Below are positions 1 to 6,891 of a stretch of 7,447 nt of DNA, piece after piece. The notes under the pieces were generated by a model. It was not told the DNA's origin. It saw only the letters and a program-made list of their open reading frames with translations, and did no database searches. Position 1 is the first letter of the stretch, and the number at the start of each line of letters is the position of its first letter. Position numbers and translations under genes: made by a program. This DNA comes from Lachnospiraceae bacterium (GTDB taxonomy: Bacteria; Bacillota; Clostridia; Lachnospirales; Lachnospiraceae). The stretch lies in NCBI GenBank assembly GCA_900759665.1, contig CAAEWE010000029.1, forward strand, positions 1-7,447, read 5' to 3'.

Positions 1-77
1 AGCACATCTGACGGCATTCCACAACTTCTGTAACCCTTGAAAAATGGGCTTTTCTTGATATCTTCGTTCTTGAAAGA

Positions 78-467
78 TTATCTCTTTGAGAACTGAGGAG
101 CTCTACGAGCCTTCTTGAGACCGTATTTCTTACGCTCTTTCATTCTAGGATCACGAGTAAGGAATCCTGCTTTCTTCAGTGTAGGACGGAAATCTGCGTC
201 CACATTCAGAAGAGCTCTTGCGATACCATGTCTGATGGCACCTGCCTGGCCTGTGAATCCACCACCACGAACATTTACAAGTACATCATACTTGTCAAGT
301 GTGTTAGTAGCTTCCAGTGGCTGACGAACGATGATCTTTAATGTCTCAAGACCAAAATACTGATCCATATCCTTCTTATTGATTGTGATCTTACCATTTC
401 CTGGTACTAAATATACTCTGGCAATACTGCTTTTTCTTCTGCCTGTTCCATAAAATTTATTAGCCAA
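78..467 (-). CDS. rpsI: 30S ribosomal protein S9
   Basis: Small-subunit ribosomal protein S9 (uS9), 129 residues, the usual bacterial length. The N-terminal YGTGRRKSSIARV block (residues 6-18), the family signature GGGFTGQAGAIRHGIARAL (68-86), the basic tail from about residue 105 and the C-terminal SKR are all present; in the family this tail reaches the P-site tRNA. The start codon is TTG: an in-frame stop (TGA, 483-485) lies just upstream, TTG is the only start codon between it and the conserved sequence, and an AGGAGG site at 476-481 sits 8 nt before it. The gene follows rplM after a 19-nt gap, the classical L13-S9 operon, and must be co-transcribed with it because no promoter fits in the gap. 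Identity is essentially certain. Confidence 0.98.
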   Translation of the reverse strand: MANKFYGTGRRKSSIARVYLVPGNGKITINKKDMDQYFGLETLKIIVRQPLEATNTLDKYDVLVNVRGGGFTGQAGAIRHGIARALLNVDADFRPTLKKAGFLTRDPRMKERKKYGLKKARRAPQFSKR

Positions 468-475
468 TGTCTTTT

Positions 476-481
476 CCTCCT
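476..481 (-). promoter_or_regulatory. Ribosome binding site of rpsI
   Basis: AGGAGG on the minus strand, 8 nt before the TTG start of rpsI and inside the short gap after the rplM stop codon. It decides the non-ATG start. Confidence 0.85.
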
Positions 482-486
482 CTCAA

Positions 487-927
487 TTATGCTCTCTCTA
501 CGATCTCTAATACTTCCGGCTTCTGTGCGATCTGCTCATGCTCTGCACCTGCATATACATGAAGCTTCTTTGCCATCTGACGACCAAGTGGTCCCTTTGG
601 AAGCATTCCCTTTACTGCATGCTCAATTACATACTCAGGCTTCTTTGCGAGCATTTCCTTGAGTGTAGTCTCTTTCATTCCACCAACATAATCGGAGTGA
701 TGATAATAGATCTTCTGATCCAGCTTCTTACCTGTAACTTTGATCTTATCTGCGTTGATAACGATCACATAATCACCGGTATCAATATGCGGAGTATACT
801 CCGGCTTATTCTTACCTCTTAATACGCAAGCTACTTCTGAAGCAAGACGTCCTAATGTATGTCCTGTAGCATCAACTACATACCATTTTCTTTCAATCTT
901 GGATGGGTTAGCCATATAACTTTTCAT
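487..927 (-). CDS. rplM: 50S ribosomal protein L13
   Basis: Large-subunit ribosomal protein L13 (uL13), 146 residues from the chosen start, close to the usual bacterial length of 140-150. Recognisable blocks are KIERKWYVVDATGHTLGRLAS (about 10-30), YTPHIDTGDYVIVINADKI (44-62) and the signature region KGMLPKGPLGRQMAKKLHVYAG (106-127). The frame is open further upstream to an ATG at 954, but I chose the ATG at 927 because a full AGGAGG lies 7 nt before it (935-940) and the extra nine residues are not part of the family. It is the first gene of the rplM-rpsI operon, preceded by a perfect sigma-A promoter and a folded leader of about 90 nt. L13 leaders in Firmicutes are thought to mediate feedback control by ribosomal protein; that this one does so is inference. 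Confidence 0.98.
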   Translation of the reverse strand: MKSYMANPSKIERKWYVVDATGHTLGRLASEVACVLRGKNKPEYTPHIDTGDYVIVINADKIKVTGKKLDQKIYYHHSDYVGGMKETTLKEMLAKKPEYVIEHAVKGMLPKGPLGRQMAKKLHVYAGAEHEQIAQKPEVLEIVERA

Positions 928-934
928 CCCAGTA

Positions 935-940
935 CCTCCT
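935..940 (-). promoter_or_regulatory. Ribosome binding site of rplM
   Basis: AGGAGG on the minus strand, 7 nt before the ATG at 927. It fixes the start of L13 and rules out the upstream in-frame ATG at 954. Confidence 0.85.
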
Positions 941-954
941 AACTTTTCTAACAA

Positions 955-1020
955 TCTTCAACTGTCAGGCACATAAATACTGTTACCGGGGCTTTGGCTT
1001 AAGTATTTTACACGCCACAT
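955..1020 (-). ncRNA. Candidate L13 leader (structured 5' UTR of rplM)
   Basis: The rplM transcript should begin near position 1020. Read on the minus strand, bases 1016-1002 (GGCGUGUAAAAUACU) pair with 981-968 (AGUAUUUAUGUGCC) as a 14-bp stem with one bulged A, three of the pairs being G-U; the 20-nt apical loop (982-1001) is purine-rich and contains GCC and CCGG elements that could pair further. The stem begins only about 4 nt after the predicted start of transcription. Position, size and gene match the L13 leader class (Rfam L13_leader) of low-GC Gram-positives, an element proposed to bind L13 and control the operon. I matched it by location and fold, not by covariance search. Confidence 0.6.
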
Positions 1021-1026
1021 TAGACT

Positions 1027-1055
1027 ATTATATTATGTTTCTATGAGCTTGTCAA
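1027..1055 (-). promoter_or_regulatory. Promoter of rplM-rpsI (perfect sigma-A consensus)
   Basis: On the minus strand TTGACA (1050-1055) is followed by exactly 17 nt and TATAAT (1027-1032), matching the housekeeping consensus at all 12 positions. It gives a start near 1020 and a leader of about 93 nt. The strength suits a ribosomal protein operon. Confidence 0.92.
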
Positions 1056-1112
1056 GACGAAATCTTCGTCATTTCCTGTCTTTCATGAAATCTTCATCAT
1101 TTTCCGTCTTTC
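1056..1112. repeat. 28-bp tandem direct repeat, two copies, each holding a small palindrome
   Basis: Copy 1 (1058-1084) and copy 2 (1086-1112) match at 23 of 27 positions with a period of 28 bp. Each carries a hairpin: GACGAA-ATC-TTCGTC (1056-1070) and ATGAA-ATC-TTCAT (1085-1097). One stem pair differs between copies on both arms (C-G in one, T-A in the other), so pairing is kept. There is no T tract, so these are not convincing terminators. The first palindrome abuts the -35 box of rplM. Function unknown. Confidence 0.75.
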
Positions 1113-1170
1113 TCGATGTCATCTCGCAGCCTCACGGTCATTTTCGATGGATTCCTCCGCCCTCTGCAAA

Positions 1171-2193
1171 TCACTGATCCGGGAGCTTTCGTACCGACGC
1201 TCCCGGCACCAGCTTACTGGCTACAACAGATGGCGGCGATAATTTGGTTTTGTGTCCCTCGATCAGCTTGATCAACTGCTCTGCCGCTTTCATGCCAATG
1301 TGCTCCGTATCCTGACGAACCGTGGTCAGACGGGGTTGAAGCTGACTGGCAATAAAGATATCATCATATCCTGCTACCGATATATCCTCCGGGATCTTTA
1401 ATCCCATGGACTCGATCGCAGCAATGCCTCCAACCGCCGAATAGTCATCGGAATAAATAATGCAGGTCGGTTTGTCTTCCCTTTTTAAAAGCTCTCTGGT
1501 ATATTCTGCCGCCTTTTTGAGATTTCTGTATTCTGACGGAAGGATCCATTCCTCCGGCATTTCAATGCCATGCTCTTCCATCGTGTCCTTCAGACCTTTA
1601 ATACGGATATCTGTAACGACAGATGTAGAATCTCCGGTAATATATGCAATCTTTTTATGACCCATGGAAATAATATATTCGACTAATTGTCTCATGCCTA
1701 CCGCATTATCAGATATTACCGACAGGCATTGCGGAAATTCAAAATCAATGGTCACAACAGGAATATCACTCTCTACCAGTTCTCTGACCTCCGGATTATA
1801 AAAGTCAATACAGGCGATCATCACACCATCAAGCCCGCGATAGCGGCAATGCTCCAAATATGTCTTACTTTTTTTATGTTTTTTGTTGCTGTTGATAAAG
1901 GTGATATCGTATCCTTTACTCTCGGCGGTCACCTTAAAGCTATTCAGAATATTGGCAAAGTAATCATGGGTCAGACCACTCGCTGCCCCATCAATAAACA
2001 GTACGCCAATATTAAAGCTTTTGTTCATGCGAATCGCTCTGGCATAATACTGTGGAAAATATCCCTGCTCCTTCGCTACTTCTTTAATGTGTTTTTTCGT
2101 TTCTTCCCCAATGTCTTTTTTGTCGTTTAACGCTTTGCTGACTGTGGCAACTGACACGCCACAAATTTTTGCAATGTCCTTAATTGATGCCAT
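1171..2193 (-). CDS. LacI-family transcriptional regulator
   Basis: Sugar-responsive DNA-binding repressor of the LacI/GalR family, 340 residues. The helix-turn-helix IKDIAKICGVSVATVSKALN is at residues 4-23, the hinge YYARAIRMNKS at 49-59, and the periplasmic-binding-protein-like sensor domain follows (about 61-335). Sensor residues typical of sugar binders are seen: D150, R197 in DIRIKG, and D277 in GYDD. The ATG at 2193 was preferred to in-frame ATGs at 2205 and 2226 because GGAGG lies 5 nt before it and family members begin with the helix-turn-helix. The gene lies after a GH42 beta-galactosidase and a small membrane protein on the same strand, so control of that block by a galactoside is the natural inference; the ligand cannot be read from sequence. 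Oddity: isoleucine (54) replaces the hinge leucine that normally inserts into the operator minor groove. Confidence 0.93.
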   Translation of the reverse strand: MASIKDIAKICGVSVATVSKALNDKKDIGEETKKHIKEVAKEQGYFPQYYARAIRMNKSFNIGVLFIDGAASGLTHDYFANILNSFKVTAESKGYDITFINSNKKHKKSKTYLEHCRYRGLDGVMIACIDFYNPEVRELVESDIPVVTIDFEFPQCLSVISDNAVGMRQLVEYIISMGHKKIAYITGDSTSVVTDIRIKGLKDTMEEHGIEMPEEWILPSEYRNLKKAAEYTRELLKREDKPTCIIYSDDYSAVGGIAAIESMGLKIPEDISVAGYDDIFIASQLQPRLTTVRQDTEHIGMKAAEQLIKLIEGHKTKLSPPSVVASKLVPGASVRKLPDQ

Positions 2194-2198
2194 CTGCC

Positions 2199-2203
2199 CC
2201 TCC
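2199..2203 (-). promoter_or_regulatory. Ribosome binding site deciding the LacI-type start
   Basis: GGAGG followed by GGCAG and the ATG at 2193. The two upstream in-frame ATGs have either a site too close (2205) or only a weak one (2226), so this site decides the start. Confidence 0.7.
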
Positions 2204-2246
2204 ATTTCTCCCGAAGGCTGATCCAATATTTTTCTTCTCCTGTTTT

Positions 2247-2275
2247 ATCTTAACATACCTGTCAGAAAGGTACAA
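2247..2275 (-). promoter_or_regulatory. Probable promoter of the LacI-type regulator with an inverted repeat in the spacer
   Basis: On the minus strand TTGTAC (2270-2275), a 17-nt spacer and TAAGAT (2247-2252) form a fair sigma-A promoter with a start near 2240, about 47 nt before the ATG. Inside the spacer and overlapping the -35 box, TACCT (2256-2260) and AGGTA (2268-2272) form a 5-bp inverted repeat around a 7-nt gap. It could be an autoregulatory operator, but it lacks the central CG typical of LacI-family sites. Confidence 0.45.
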
Positions 2276-2289
2276 TCATTTCTCCATTT

Positions 2290-2667
2290 CTAGCGGTTCG
2301 GCAGGTATACCAGGCACAAATAAACCCAGCGAACAAGAACCCCTGTAATAATAATTCCATATTGAAAAATAATATCAAATATTTTTCTTCTGACCTTTGG
2401 ATTCTTTTCTTTTTCATCCACCTCTACCAGATCCACTTTCGGAGATAAATATCGGACCAATGCGGTATAAGCAGCCAGGATGAAAAGCCATAATAAAAAC
2501 ATTCCAAAGCCTGCCAGCTGCCAAAGAAACATTTTCGGAGTTCCATCCATACGACGATCCGCCCTGGTCCCTGTGAGATATCCCAGAGCAATATATAAAT
2601 AGTCCATAGATATATAGCCCCAGACAAGACTTACGATTGATAATATCAAGCGTTTCCACCATTTCAT
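2290..2667 (-). CDS. Small three-helix membrane protein of unknown function
   Basis: A 125-residue hydrophobic protein that I do not recognise. Three likely membrane segments are visible: about residues 7-31, 47-70 and 97-121. The loop between the first two holds RADRRMDGTPK (35-45); the loop between the second and third (72-96) is highly charged with a KNPKVRRK stretch. With the basic start MKWWKR and positive charge in the 72-96 loop the topology is not clear. No cleavable signal peptide is evident. The ATG has AGAGGA about 6 nt upstream. It lies 75 bp after the GH42 gene and before the LacI-type gene on the same strand, and no promoter was seen in the gap, so it is probably co-transcribed with GH42. 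It is too short for a transporter of a known sugar family; an accessory or unrelated membrane role is possible. Its coding status is supported by clean hydrophobic and charged segment spacing and by the ribosome binding site. Confidence 0.8.
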   Translation of the reverse strand: MKWWKRLILSIVSLVWGYISMDYLYIALGYLTGTRADRRMDGTPKMFLWQLAGFGMFLLWLFILAAYTALVRYLSPKVDLVEVDEKEKNPKVRRKIFDIIFQYGIIITGVLVRWVYLCLVYLPNR

Positions 2668-2742
2668 ATATCTTCCTCTTTTCTACGATATTATTGTCTC
2701 CGTCTCCCGATCAGCAGAATTTCCTCTTGCAGTGTTCCTTTG

Positions 2743-4764
2743 TCACCATGCAAGCCGTTCCATCTTCATCTCATATGGTTTCAACAAATACGATTCTGCT
2801 TCGAGATGTATTTCCTGCATTTTGCCAGTGTTATTAAATATAAATCTCCAAACTGTTTCCTCCTTGCGGCGGTATGTAATTTCCACGCCCAGCGGCAGAT
2901 TGTCATAATAAGAGATGCCTTTCTCCTTTGCCATACATTTGGCCAGTGCAATATAAAGTGCCCTGTTGCACACCGTTCCTATATAGTAAGCCCTGCCCTT
3001 CCCAAAATGATTTCTAGTGATCGCCGGCTGTCCGGCATAATAGCAGTCTCCATAGCTTGCAAGAATTTCTGCGGAATCTGTCTTTAGTATATCACACCAC
3101 TGCTGGTATAGAACATTTATTTCCGTTTCTGATATACCCTGATCTTGCTGAAAATTACATTGCAGGCACTGTATGTATTCCCTGCGGAGAGTATCGTCCA
3201 CAATGTCCAGCGTTCCTTTTCGTTTCCCCGGCACATCATATTCCTGCACCACAGCACCGGTCAGATCCTTATATATAGAAGGAAGAGGTTCCATAATGCA
3301 CTTATTCCATGCATCCTTCACGCCGGAACGATTCGTCAGAAGAACCGTTCCTCCCTGTGCAGCAAATTCATGTAATGCTTTCTCTGTCTCCTCGTGAGTG
3401 ATCAGCATCGTTGGCACAAGTACGATCTCATACTCCGATAAATCTGCGGATTCATCAATGATATCAACTCCTACACCGATCGATGTAAATCCATCATGAA
3501 GACTTTTGAGCTGCTCCAGATAATACATTCCCTCCGCCTGATGCTGCAGTTTAAACCCATATTCATTATCTGAACTGTATAACAGTGCCACGGTATTCTT
3601 CACATAAGAGCCATCCAGCTCCTGCAATCCATCAACGATCCGGCAAAGCTCCCGAAACTCCTCATATCGTCTGCCGGGTACATCGCTGTGATCCAGTATC
3701 CCATTCCAGTACATTTCTGCTCCGGCCACCGCTGTACGCCACCGGAAATGAACGACCGTATCGGCTCCATGTGCGATCGCCTGCAGAGCATATCCCTTGA
3801 TCATCCCCGGTTCCGGAGAAGGGGACATTGGCATCCAGCTTCCTACTGCACCACTGAGCTGTTCCATGATCCAAAAGTTTTGCTGTTTGATCCCTCTCAT
3901 CAGATCCAGATGAAATGCATGAGAATATAACTCCTCCGGACTCTCCGGGATCACTGTCGTCGGATAATTATCATAAGACACCATGTCCAGATTTTGGAAC
4001 AGGTCATAAAAATCCGGCATATTTTCGCACAGCCAGCTATTTGTCGTGATCCATGCATCCGGGTCAAGAGAATGGATCAATGTACGCTGGAATTCAAGAT
4101 ACGCCACCGTACTTTCCGAAGCATACCGGTTATAATCCAGTGTTAAAGATGGATTCTGCCACTTCATAAAATCTCCCATTGGCGGCTTTATCTGGGAAAA
4201 GGAGGAATATTCCCCACTCCAGACAGAATTGCCATAGGCGGTATTGACCTCCTGTACATTTCTGTATTTTTTGCGCATCCAGTTCTGAAAGGATTCCTGA
4301 CATACTTCGCAACGGCAATGATTCGCTTCCAGTTCATTATCGATCTGATAACCAATCACGTCAGGATTGTCCCGGTACCGGGTCACCAGCTGTCTTATGA
4401 TCCGCTCACAAAGTGTCCTATAAACAGGACTGTTCATACAGCGATGTCCACGGATCCCGATAGAAATCCTGCGTCCGTCCGTCCCAGTCTGTATGATCTC
4501 CGGATACTTTTCAAACGCCCACAGAGGCGGGGTGCATGTCGGTGTGCATAAAACTACCTGTATCTGTCTGTCCGCAAAAACGGACACAGCACGATCCAGC
4601 CATTCAAGGTCGTAAACGCCCTCCTCCGGTTCCATCCGGCTCCAGGCAAACTCTGCCATGCGCACCACTTTTACTCCACATTCCTTCATACGGTCGGCAT
4701 CCTGCTCCCACATCTGTTCCGGCCACTGCTCCGGGTAATAGTCTACACCTATCTGAATGCTCAT
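2743..4764 (-). CDS. GH42 beta-galactosidase, intracellular
   Basis: Glycoside hydrolase family 42 beta-galactosidase, 673 residues, the normal length. It removes terminal beta-linked galactose from lactose or galacto-oligosaccharides by the retaining mechanism. The TIM barrel (about 1-385) opens with GVDYYPEQWP (6-15). The expected acid/base is Glu144 in GYQIDNEL and the nucleophile is Glu301 in IMEQLSG. Four cysteines, C109 and C150, C152, C155 (HCRCEVC), match the zinc site found in many GH42 enzymes. A trimerisation domain (about 390-600) and a small C-terminal beta domain (about 610-673) follow. There is no signal peptide, so it acts in the cytoplasm. AGGAGG at 4770-4775 lies 5 nt before the ATG. 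It begins 53 bp after uvrB with no terminator or convincing promoter between; a LacI-type regulator lies downstream. Substrate preference cannot be read from the sequence. Confidence 0.96.
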   Translation of the reverse strand: MSIQIGVDYYPEQWPEQMWEQDADRMKECGVKVVRMAEFAWSRMEPEEGVYDLEWLDRAVSVFADRQIQVVLCTPTCTPPLWAFEKYPEIIQTGTDGRRISIGIRGHRCMNSPVYRTLCERIIRQLVTRYRDNPDVIGYQIDNELEANHCRCEVCQESFQNWMRKKYRNVQEVNTAYGNSVWSGEYSSFSQIKPPMGDFMKWQNPSLTLDYNRYASESTVAYLEFQRTLIHSLDPDAWITTNSWLCENMPDFYDLFQNLDMVSYDNYPTTVIPESPEELYSHAFHLDLMRGIKQQNFWIMEQLSGAVGSWMPMSPSPEPGMIKGYALQAIAHGADTVVHFRWRTAVAGAEMYWNGILDHSDVPGRRYEEFRELCRIVDGLQELDGSYVKNTVALLYSSDNEYGFKLQHQAEGMYYLEQLKSLHDGFTSIGVGVDIIDESADLSEYEIVLVPTMLITHEETEKALHEFAAQGGTVLLTNRSGVKDAWNKCIMEPLPSIYKDLTGAVVQEYDVPGKRKGTLDIVDDTLRREYIQCLQCNFQQDQGISETEINVLYQQWCDILKTDSAEILASYGDCYYAGQPAITRNHFGKGRAYYIGTVCNRALYIALAKCMAKEKGISYYDNLPLGVEITYRRKEETVWRFIFNNTGKMQEIHLEAESYLLKPYEMKMERLAW

Positions 4765-4769
4765 ACACG

Positions 4770-4775
4770 CCTCCT
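4770..4775 (-). promoter_or_regulatory. Ribosome binding site of the GH42 gene
   Basis: AGGAGG on the minus strand, 5 nt before the ATG at 4764. Confidence 0.8.
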
Positions 4776-4817
4776 CTTTTATTCATTCCCAACTGTGTCA
4801 AACTCTCTCTGTACCGT

Positions 4818-4829
4818 TTAATCGTTTAA
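4818..4829. promoter_or_regulatory. Possible LacI-type operator over the uvrB stop codon
   Basis: On the minus strand TTAAAC|GATTAA is a 12-bp near-palindrome with a central CG and one mismatched pair, the general shape of LacI-family operators. It lies about 55 bp before the GH42 start and includes the uvrB TAA. It also encodes the end of UvrB, and short AT-rich palindromes are common by chance, so this is only a candidate. Confidence 0.2.
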
Positions 4830-6827
4830 CTGCTTCTTAATCTCCAGCATCTGATCACGTAAGCTTGCTGCCAGCTCGAAGTTTAATTCTGCTGCTGCCG
4901 TATTCATTTTTCTCTTAATCTTGTCCACAAGCTGCTCCAGTTCCTTGCGGCTCATAGACTCAATATCCTTCTGGATATCACCTGTTTCTGTCTCCTCCAC
5001 CTTCTTGGAAATACGGATCAGATCCCGTACTGCCTTTTTGATCGTCTGTGGTGTAATGCCATGCTCTTCATTATATCTCTGCTGTATGCTCCGGCGCCGA
5101 TTTGTCTCATCAATCGCATTTCTCATGGAATCCGTCATCATATCGGCATACATAATAACATGTCCCTCGGCATTTCTGGCGGCACGTCCGATAATCTGAA
5201 CCAGTGCAATCTCAGAACGTAAGAAACCCTCCTTGTCCGCATCCAGTATGGCAACCAATGCGATCTCCGGGATATCCAGACCTTCCCGCAACAGGTTAAT
5301 TCCCACCAGCACATCAAAAACATCCATACGCATGTCACGAATAATCTCCGACCGCTCCAGAGTATCAATGTCAGAGTGAAGATACTTCACCCGGATCCCG
5401 GCTTCCCGCAGATAATCCGTCAGATCCTCTGCCATCCGCTTTGTCAGTGTATTGACCATCACCTTATTACCGGCAGCAATGGTACGGTTTACCTCTCCCA
5501 GCAGATCGTCAATCTGCCCCTCCACCGGACGTACATCAATCTCCGGATCCAAAAGGCCGGTAGGACGTATGATCTGCTCCACTCTTGCCAGCTCATGCTC
5601 CGTCTCATAGATATTTGGCGTTGCAGAAACAAACATCATCTGATTAATATGCTGCTCAAACTCCTCAAAATTCAGCGGACGGTTATCCAAGGCTGACGGA
5701 AGACGGAAACCATAATCCACCAATGTCTTTTTGCGGGAACGGTCCCCGGCATACATGCCCCGGATCTGCGGAATCGTCATATGGGACTCATCCACCATAA
5801 TAATAAAATCGTCCGGGAAATAATCTAAAAGCGTGTGAGGCGGCTCTCCCTCCTTCAAGCCGGAAAGGTGCCTGGAGTAGTTCTCAATTCCGGAACAAAA
5901 TCCCGTCTCCCTCATCATTTCAATATCAAAATTGGTTCGCTCGGAAATCCGCTGTGCCTCCAAAAGCTTGTCCTCGGAGCGGAAGTACCGGACACGATCC
6001 TCCAGCTCTGCCTCAATGTCACGGATGGCCCGTTCCATAGCATCCTTATCTACTACATAATGCGATGCCGGAAACACTACCATATGCTCCAGCTCCGATA
6101 ATACCTCACCGGTCAGAACATCAATCTCCGTGATCCGATCGACCTCATCTCCAAAAAACTCCACACGGATCGCACGCTCTGACTCTGAAACCGGGAACAC
6201 CTCCAGCACATCCCCGCGAACCCGGAACGTACCACGCTGAAAATCCATATCATTTCTCGTATACTGCATATCGATCAGCCTGCGAATGACCTCATCCCTG
6301 TCCTTCATCATACCCGGACGCAGGGATACTGTCATATTCTGGTAATCAATAGGACTACCCAGACCATAAATACAGGATACACTGGCAACGATCACCACAT
6401 CCCGCCGTTCTGTCAATGCAGCCGTGGCGGAATGGCGAAGCTTATCGATCTCATCATTAATAGATGAGTCCTTCTCAATATAAGTATCAGAAGATGGAAC
6501 ATATGCTTCCGGCTGATAATAATCGTAATAGGATACAAAATACTCCACTGCATTCTCCGGGAAAAATTCCTTGAACTCGCCGTAGAGCTGCGCCGCCAGA
6601 GTCTTATTGTGCGCAATGACCAAGGTCGGTTTGTTGAGCTTTGCAATGACATTTGCCATGGTAAAGGTCTTGCCGGAGCCGGTAACACCAAGCAAAGTCT
6701 GAAACTGGTCGCCCTCCTCGAAGCCTTTGACCAGGGCATCGATCGCCTCCGGCTGGTCACCGGTAGGCTGGTATTCGCTGTGTAAAATGAATGGTTTTTG
6801 TGCATTTTTCTCAGAAAAATTTTGCAC
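4818..6827 (-). CDS. uvrB: UvrABC excinuclease subunit B
   Basis: UvrB, the DNA damage-verifying ATP-dependent helicase-like subunit of nucleotide excision repair; it is loaded by UvrA and then recruits UvrC for incision. From the chosen GTG it has 669 residues, the normal length. Visible are Walker A GVTGSGKT (47-54), the damage-gripping beta-hairpin YFVSYYDYYQPEAYVP (96-111), the DEAD-like box DESH (346-349), VSAT (400-403), the C-terminal helicase motifs LREGLDIPE and QIIGRAARN, and a C-terminal UVR domain (about 630-665) that contacts UvrC. An in-frame GTG at 6836 overlaps the Shine-Dalgarno sequence; the GTG at 6827 lies at proper distance from AGGAGGTGA and is the better start. The usual partner uvrA does not follow; a GH42 gene does. 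No SOS (LexA) box was found upstream. Confidence 0.98.
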   Translation of the reverse strand: MQNFSEKNAQKPFILHSEYQPTGDQPEAIDALVKGFEEGDQFQTLLGVTGSGKTFTMANVIAKLNKPTLVIAHNKTLAAQLYGEFKEFFPENAVEYFVSYYDYYQPEAYVPSSDTYIEKDSSINDEIDKLRHSATAALTERRDVVIVASVSCIYGLGSPIDYQNMTVSLRPGMMKDRDEVIRRLIDMQYTRNDMDFQRGTFRVRGDVLEVFPVSESERAIRVEFFGDEVDRITEIDVLTGEVLSELEHMVVFPASHYVVDKDAMERAIRDIEAELEDRVRYFRSEDKLLEAQRISERTNFDIEMMRETGFCSGIENYSRHLSGLKEGEPPHTLLDYFPDDFIIMVDESHMTIPQIRGMYAGDRSRKKTLVDYGFRLPSALDNRPLNFEEFEQHINQMMFVSATPNIYETEHELARVEQIIRPTGLLDPEIDVRPVEGQIDDLLGEVNRTIAAGNKVMVNTLTKRMAEDLTDYLREAGIRVKYLHSDIDTLERSEIIRDMRMDVFDVLVGINLLREGLDIPEIALVAILDADKEGFLRSEIALVQIIGRAARNAEGHVIMYADMMTDSMRNAIDETNRRRSIQQRYNEEHGITPQTIKKAVRDLIRISKKVEETETGDIQKDIESMSRKELEQLVDKIKRKMNTAAAELNFELAASLRDQMLEIKKQLND

Positions 6828-6832
6828 TAAAA

Positions 6833-6841
6833 TCACCTCCT
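6833..6841 (-). promoter_or_regulatory. Ribosome binding site deciding the uvrB start
   Basis: AGGAGGTGA on the minus strand, nine bases complementary to the 16S rRNA 3' end, ending 5 nt before the GTG at 6827. The alternative GTG at 6834-6836 lies inside it and cannot use it. Confidence 0.85.
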
Positions 6842-6862
6842 CACTGCTACATTCTAAAAAGC

Positions 6863-6891
6863 ATTGTATAAGTCAATTTTTTCAACGTCAC
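6863..6891 (-). promoter_or_regulatory. Candidate uvrB promoter
   Basis: On the minus strand GTGACG (6886-6891), a 17-nt spacer and TACAAT (6863-6868). The -10 matches at 5 of 6 positions, the -35 at 4 of 6. It would give a leader of about 30 nt. A TTGACT (6870-6875) also lies here but has no -10 at the right distance. Bases 6892-7053 show no other gene or clear signal. Confidence 0.4.

Noticed and set aside
13..50. Possible terminator after rpsI (AGCCC...GGGTT with T run)
   Set aside because: The stem has about five pairs and the T run is in the loop, not after the stem. The 77 bp after rpsI hold no clear terminator or gene.
1056..1070. GACGAA-ATC-TTCGTC hairpin as terminator of the LacI-type gene
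   Set aside because: Only 6 bp, no T tract on the minus-strand side; it runs straight into the rplM -35 box.
1123..1168. Short 14-codon frame after a GGAGGA sequence downstream of the LacI-type gene
   Set aside because: Too short, poor spacing and no conserved features; likely chance.
1687..2130. 147-codon plus-strand open frame
   Set aside because: It is antisense to the sensor domain of the LacI-type protein, which has clear family motifs; no ribosome binding site or recognisable domain.
4796..4801. TTGACA before the GH42 gene as a -35 box
   Set aside because: No acceptable -10 box at 15-19 nt; at 17 nt the sequence is already the ribosome binding site region.
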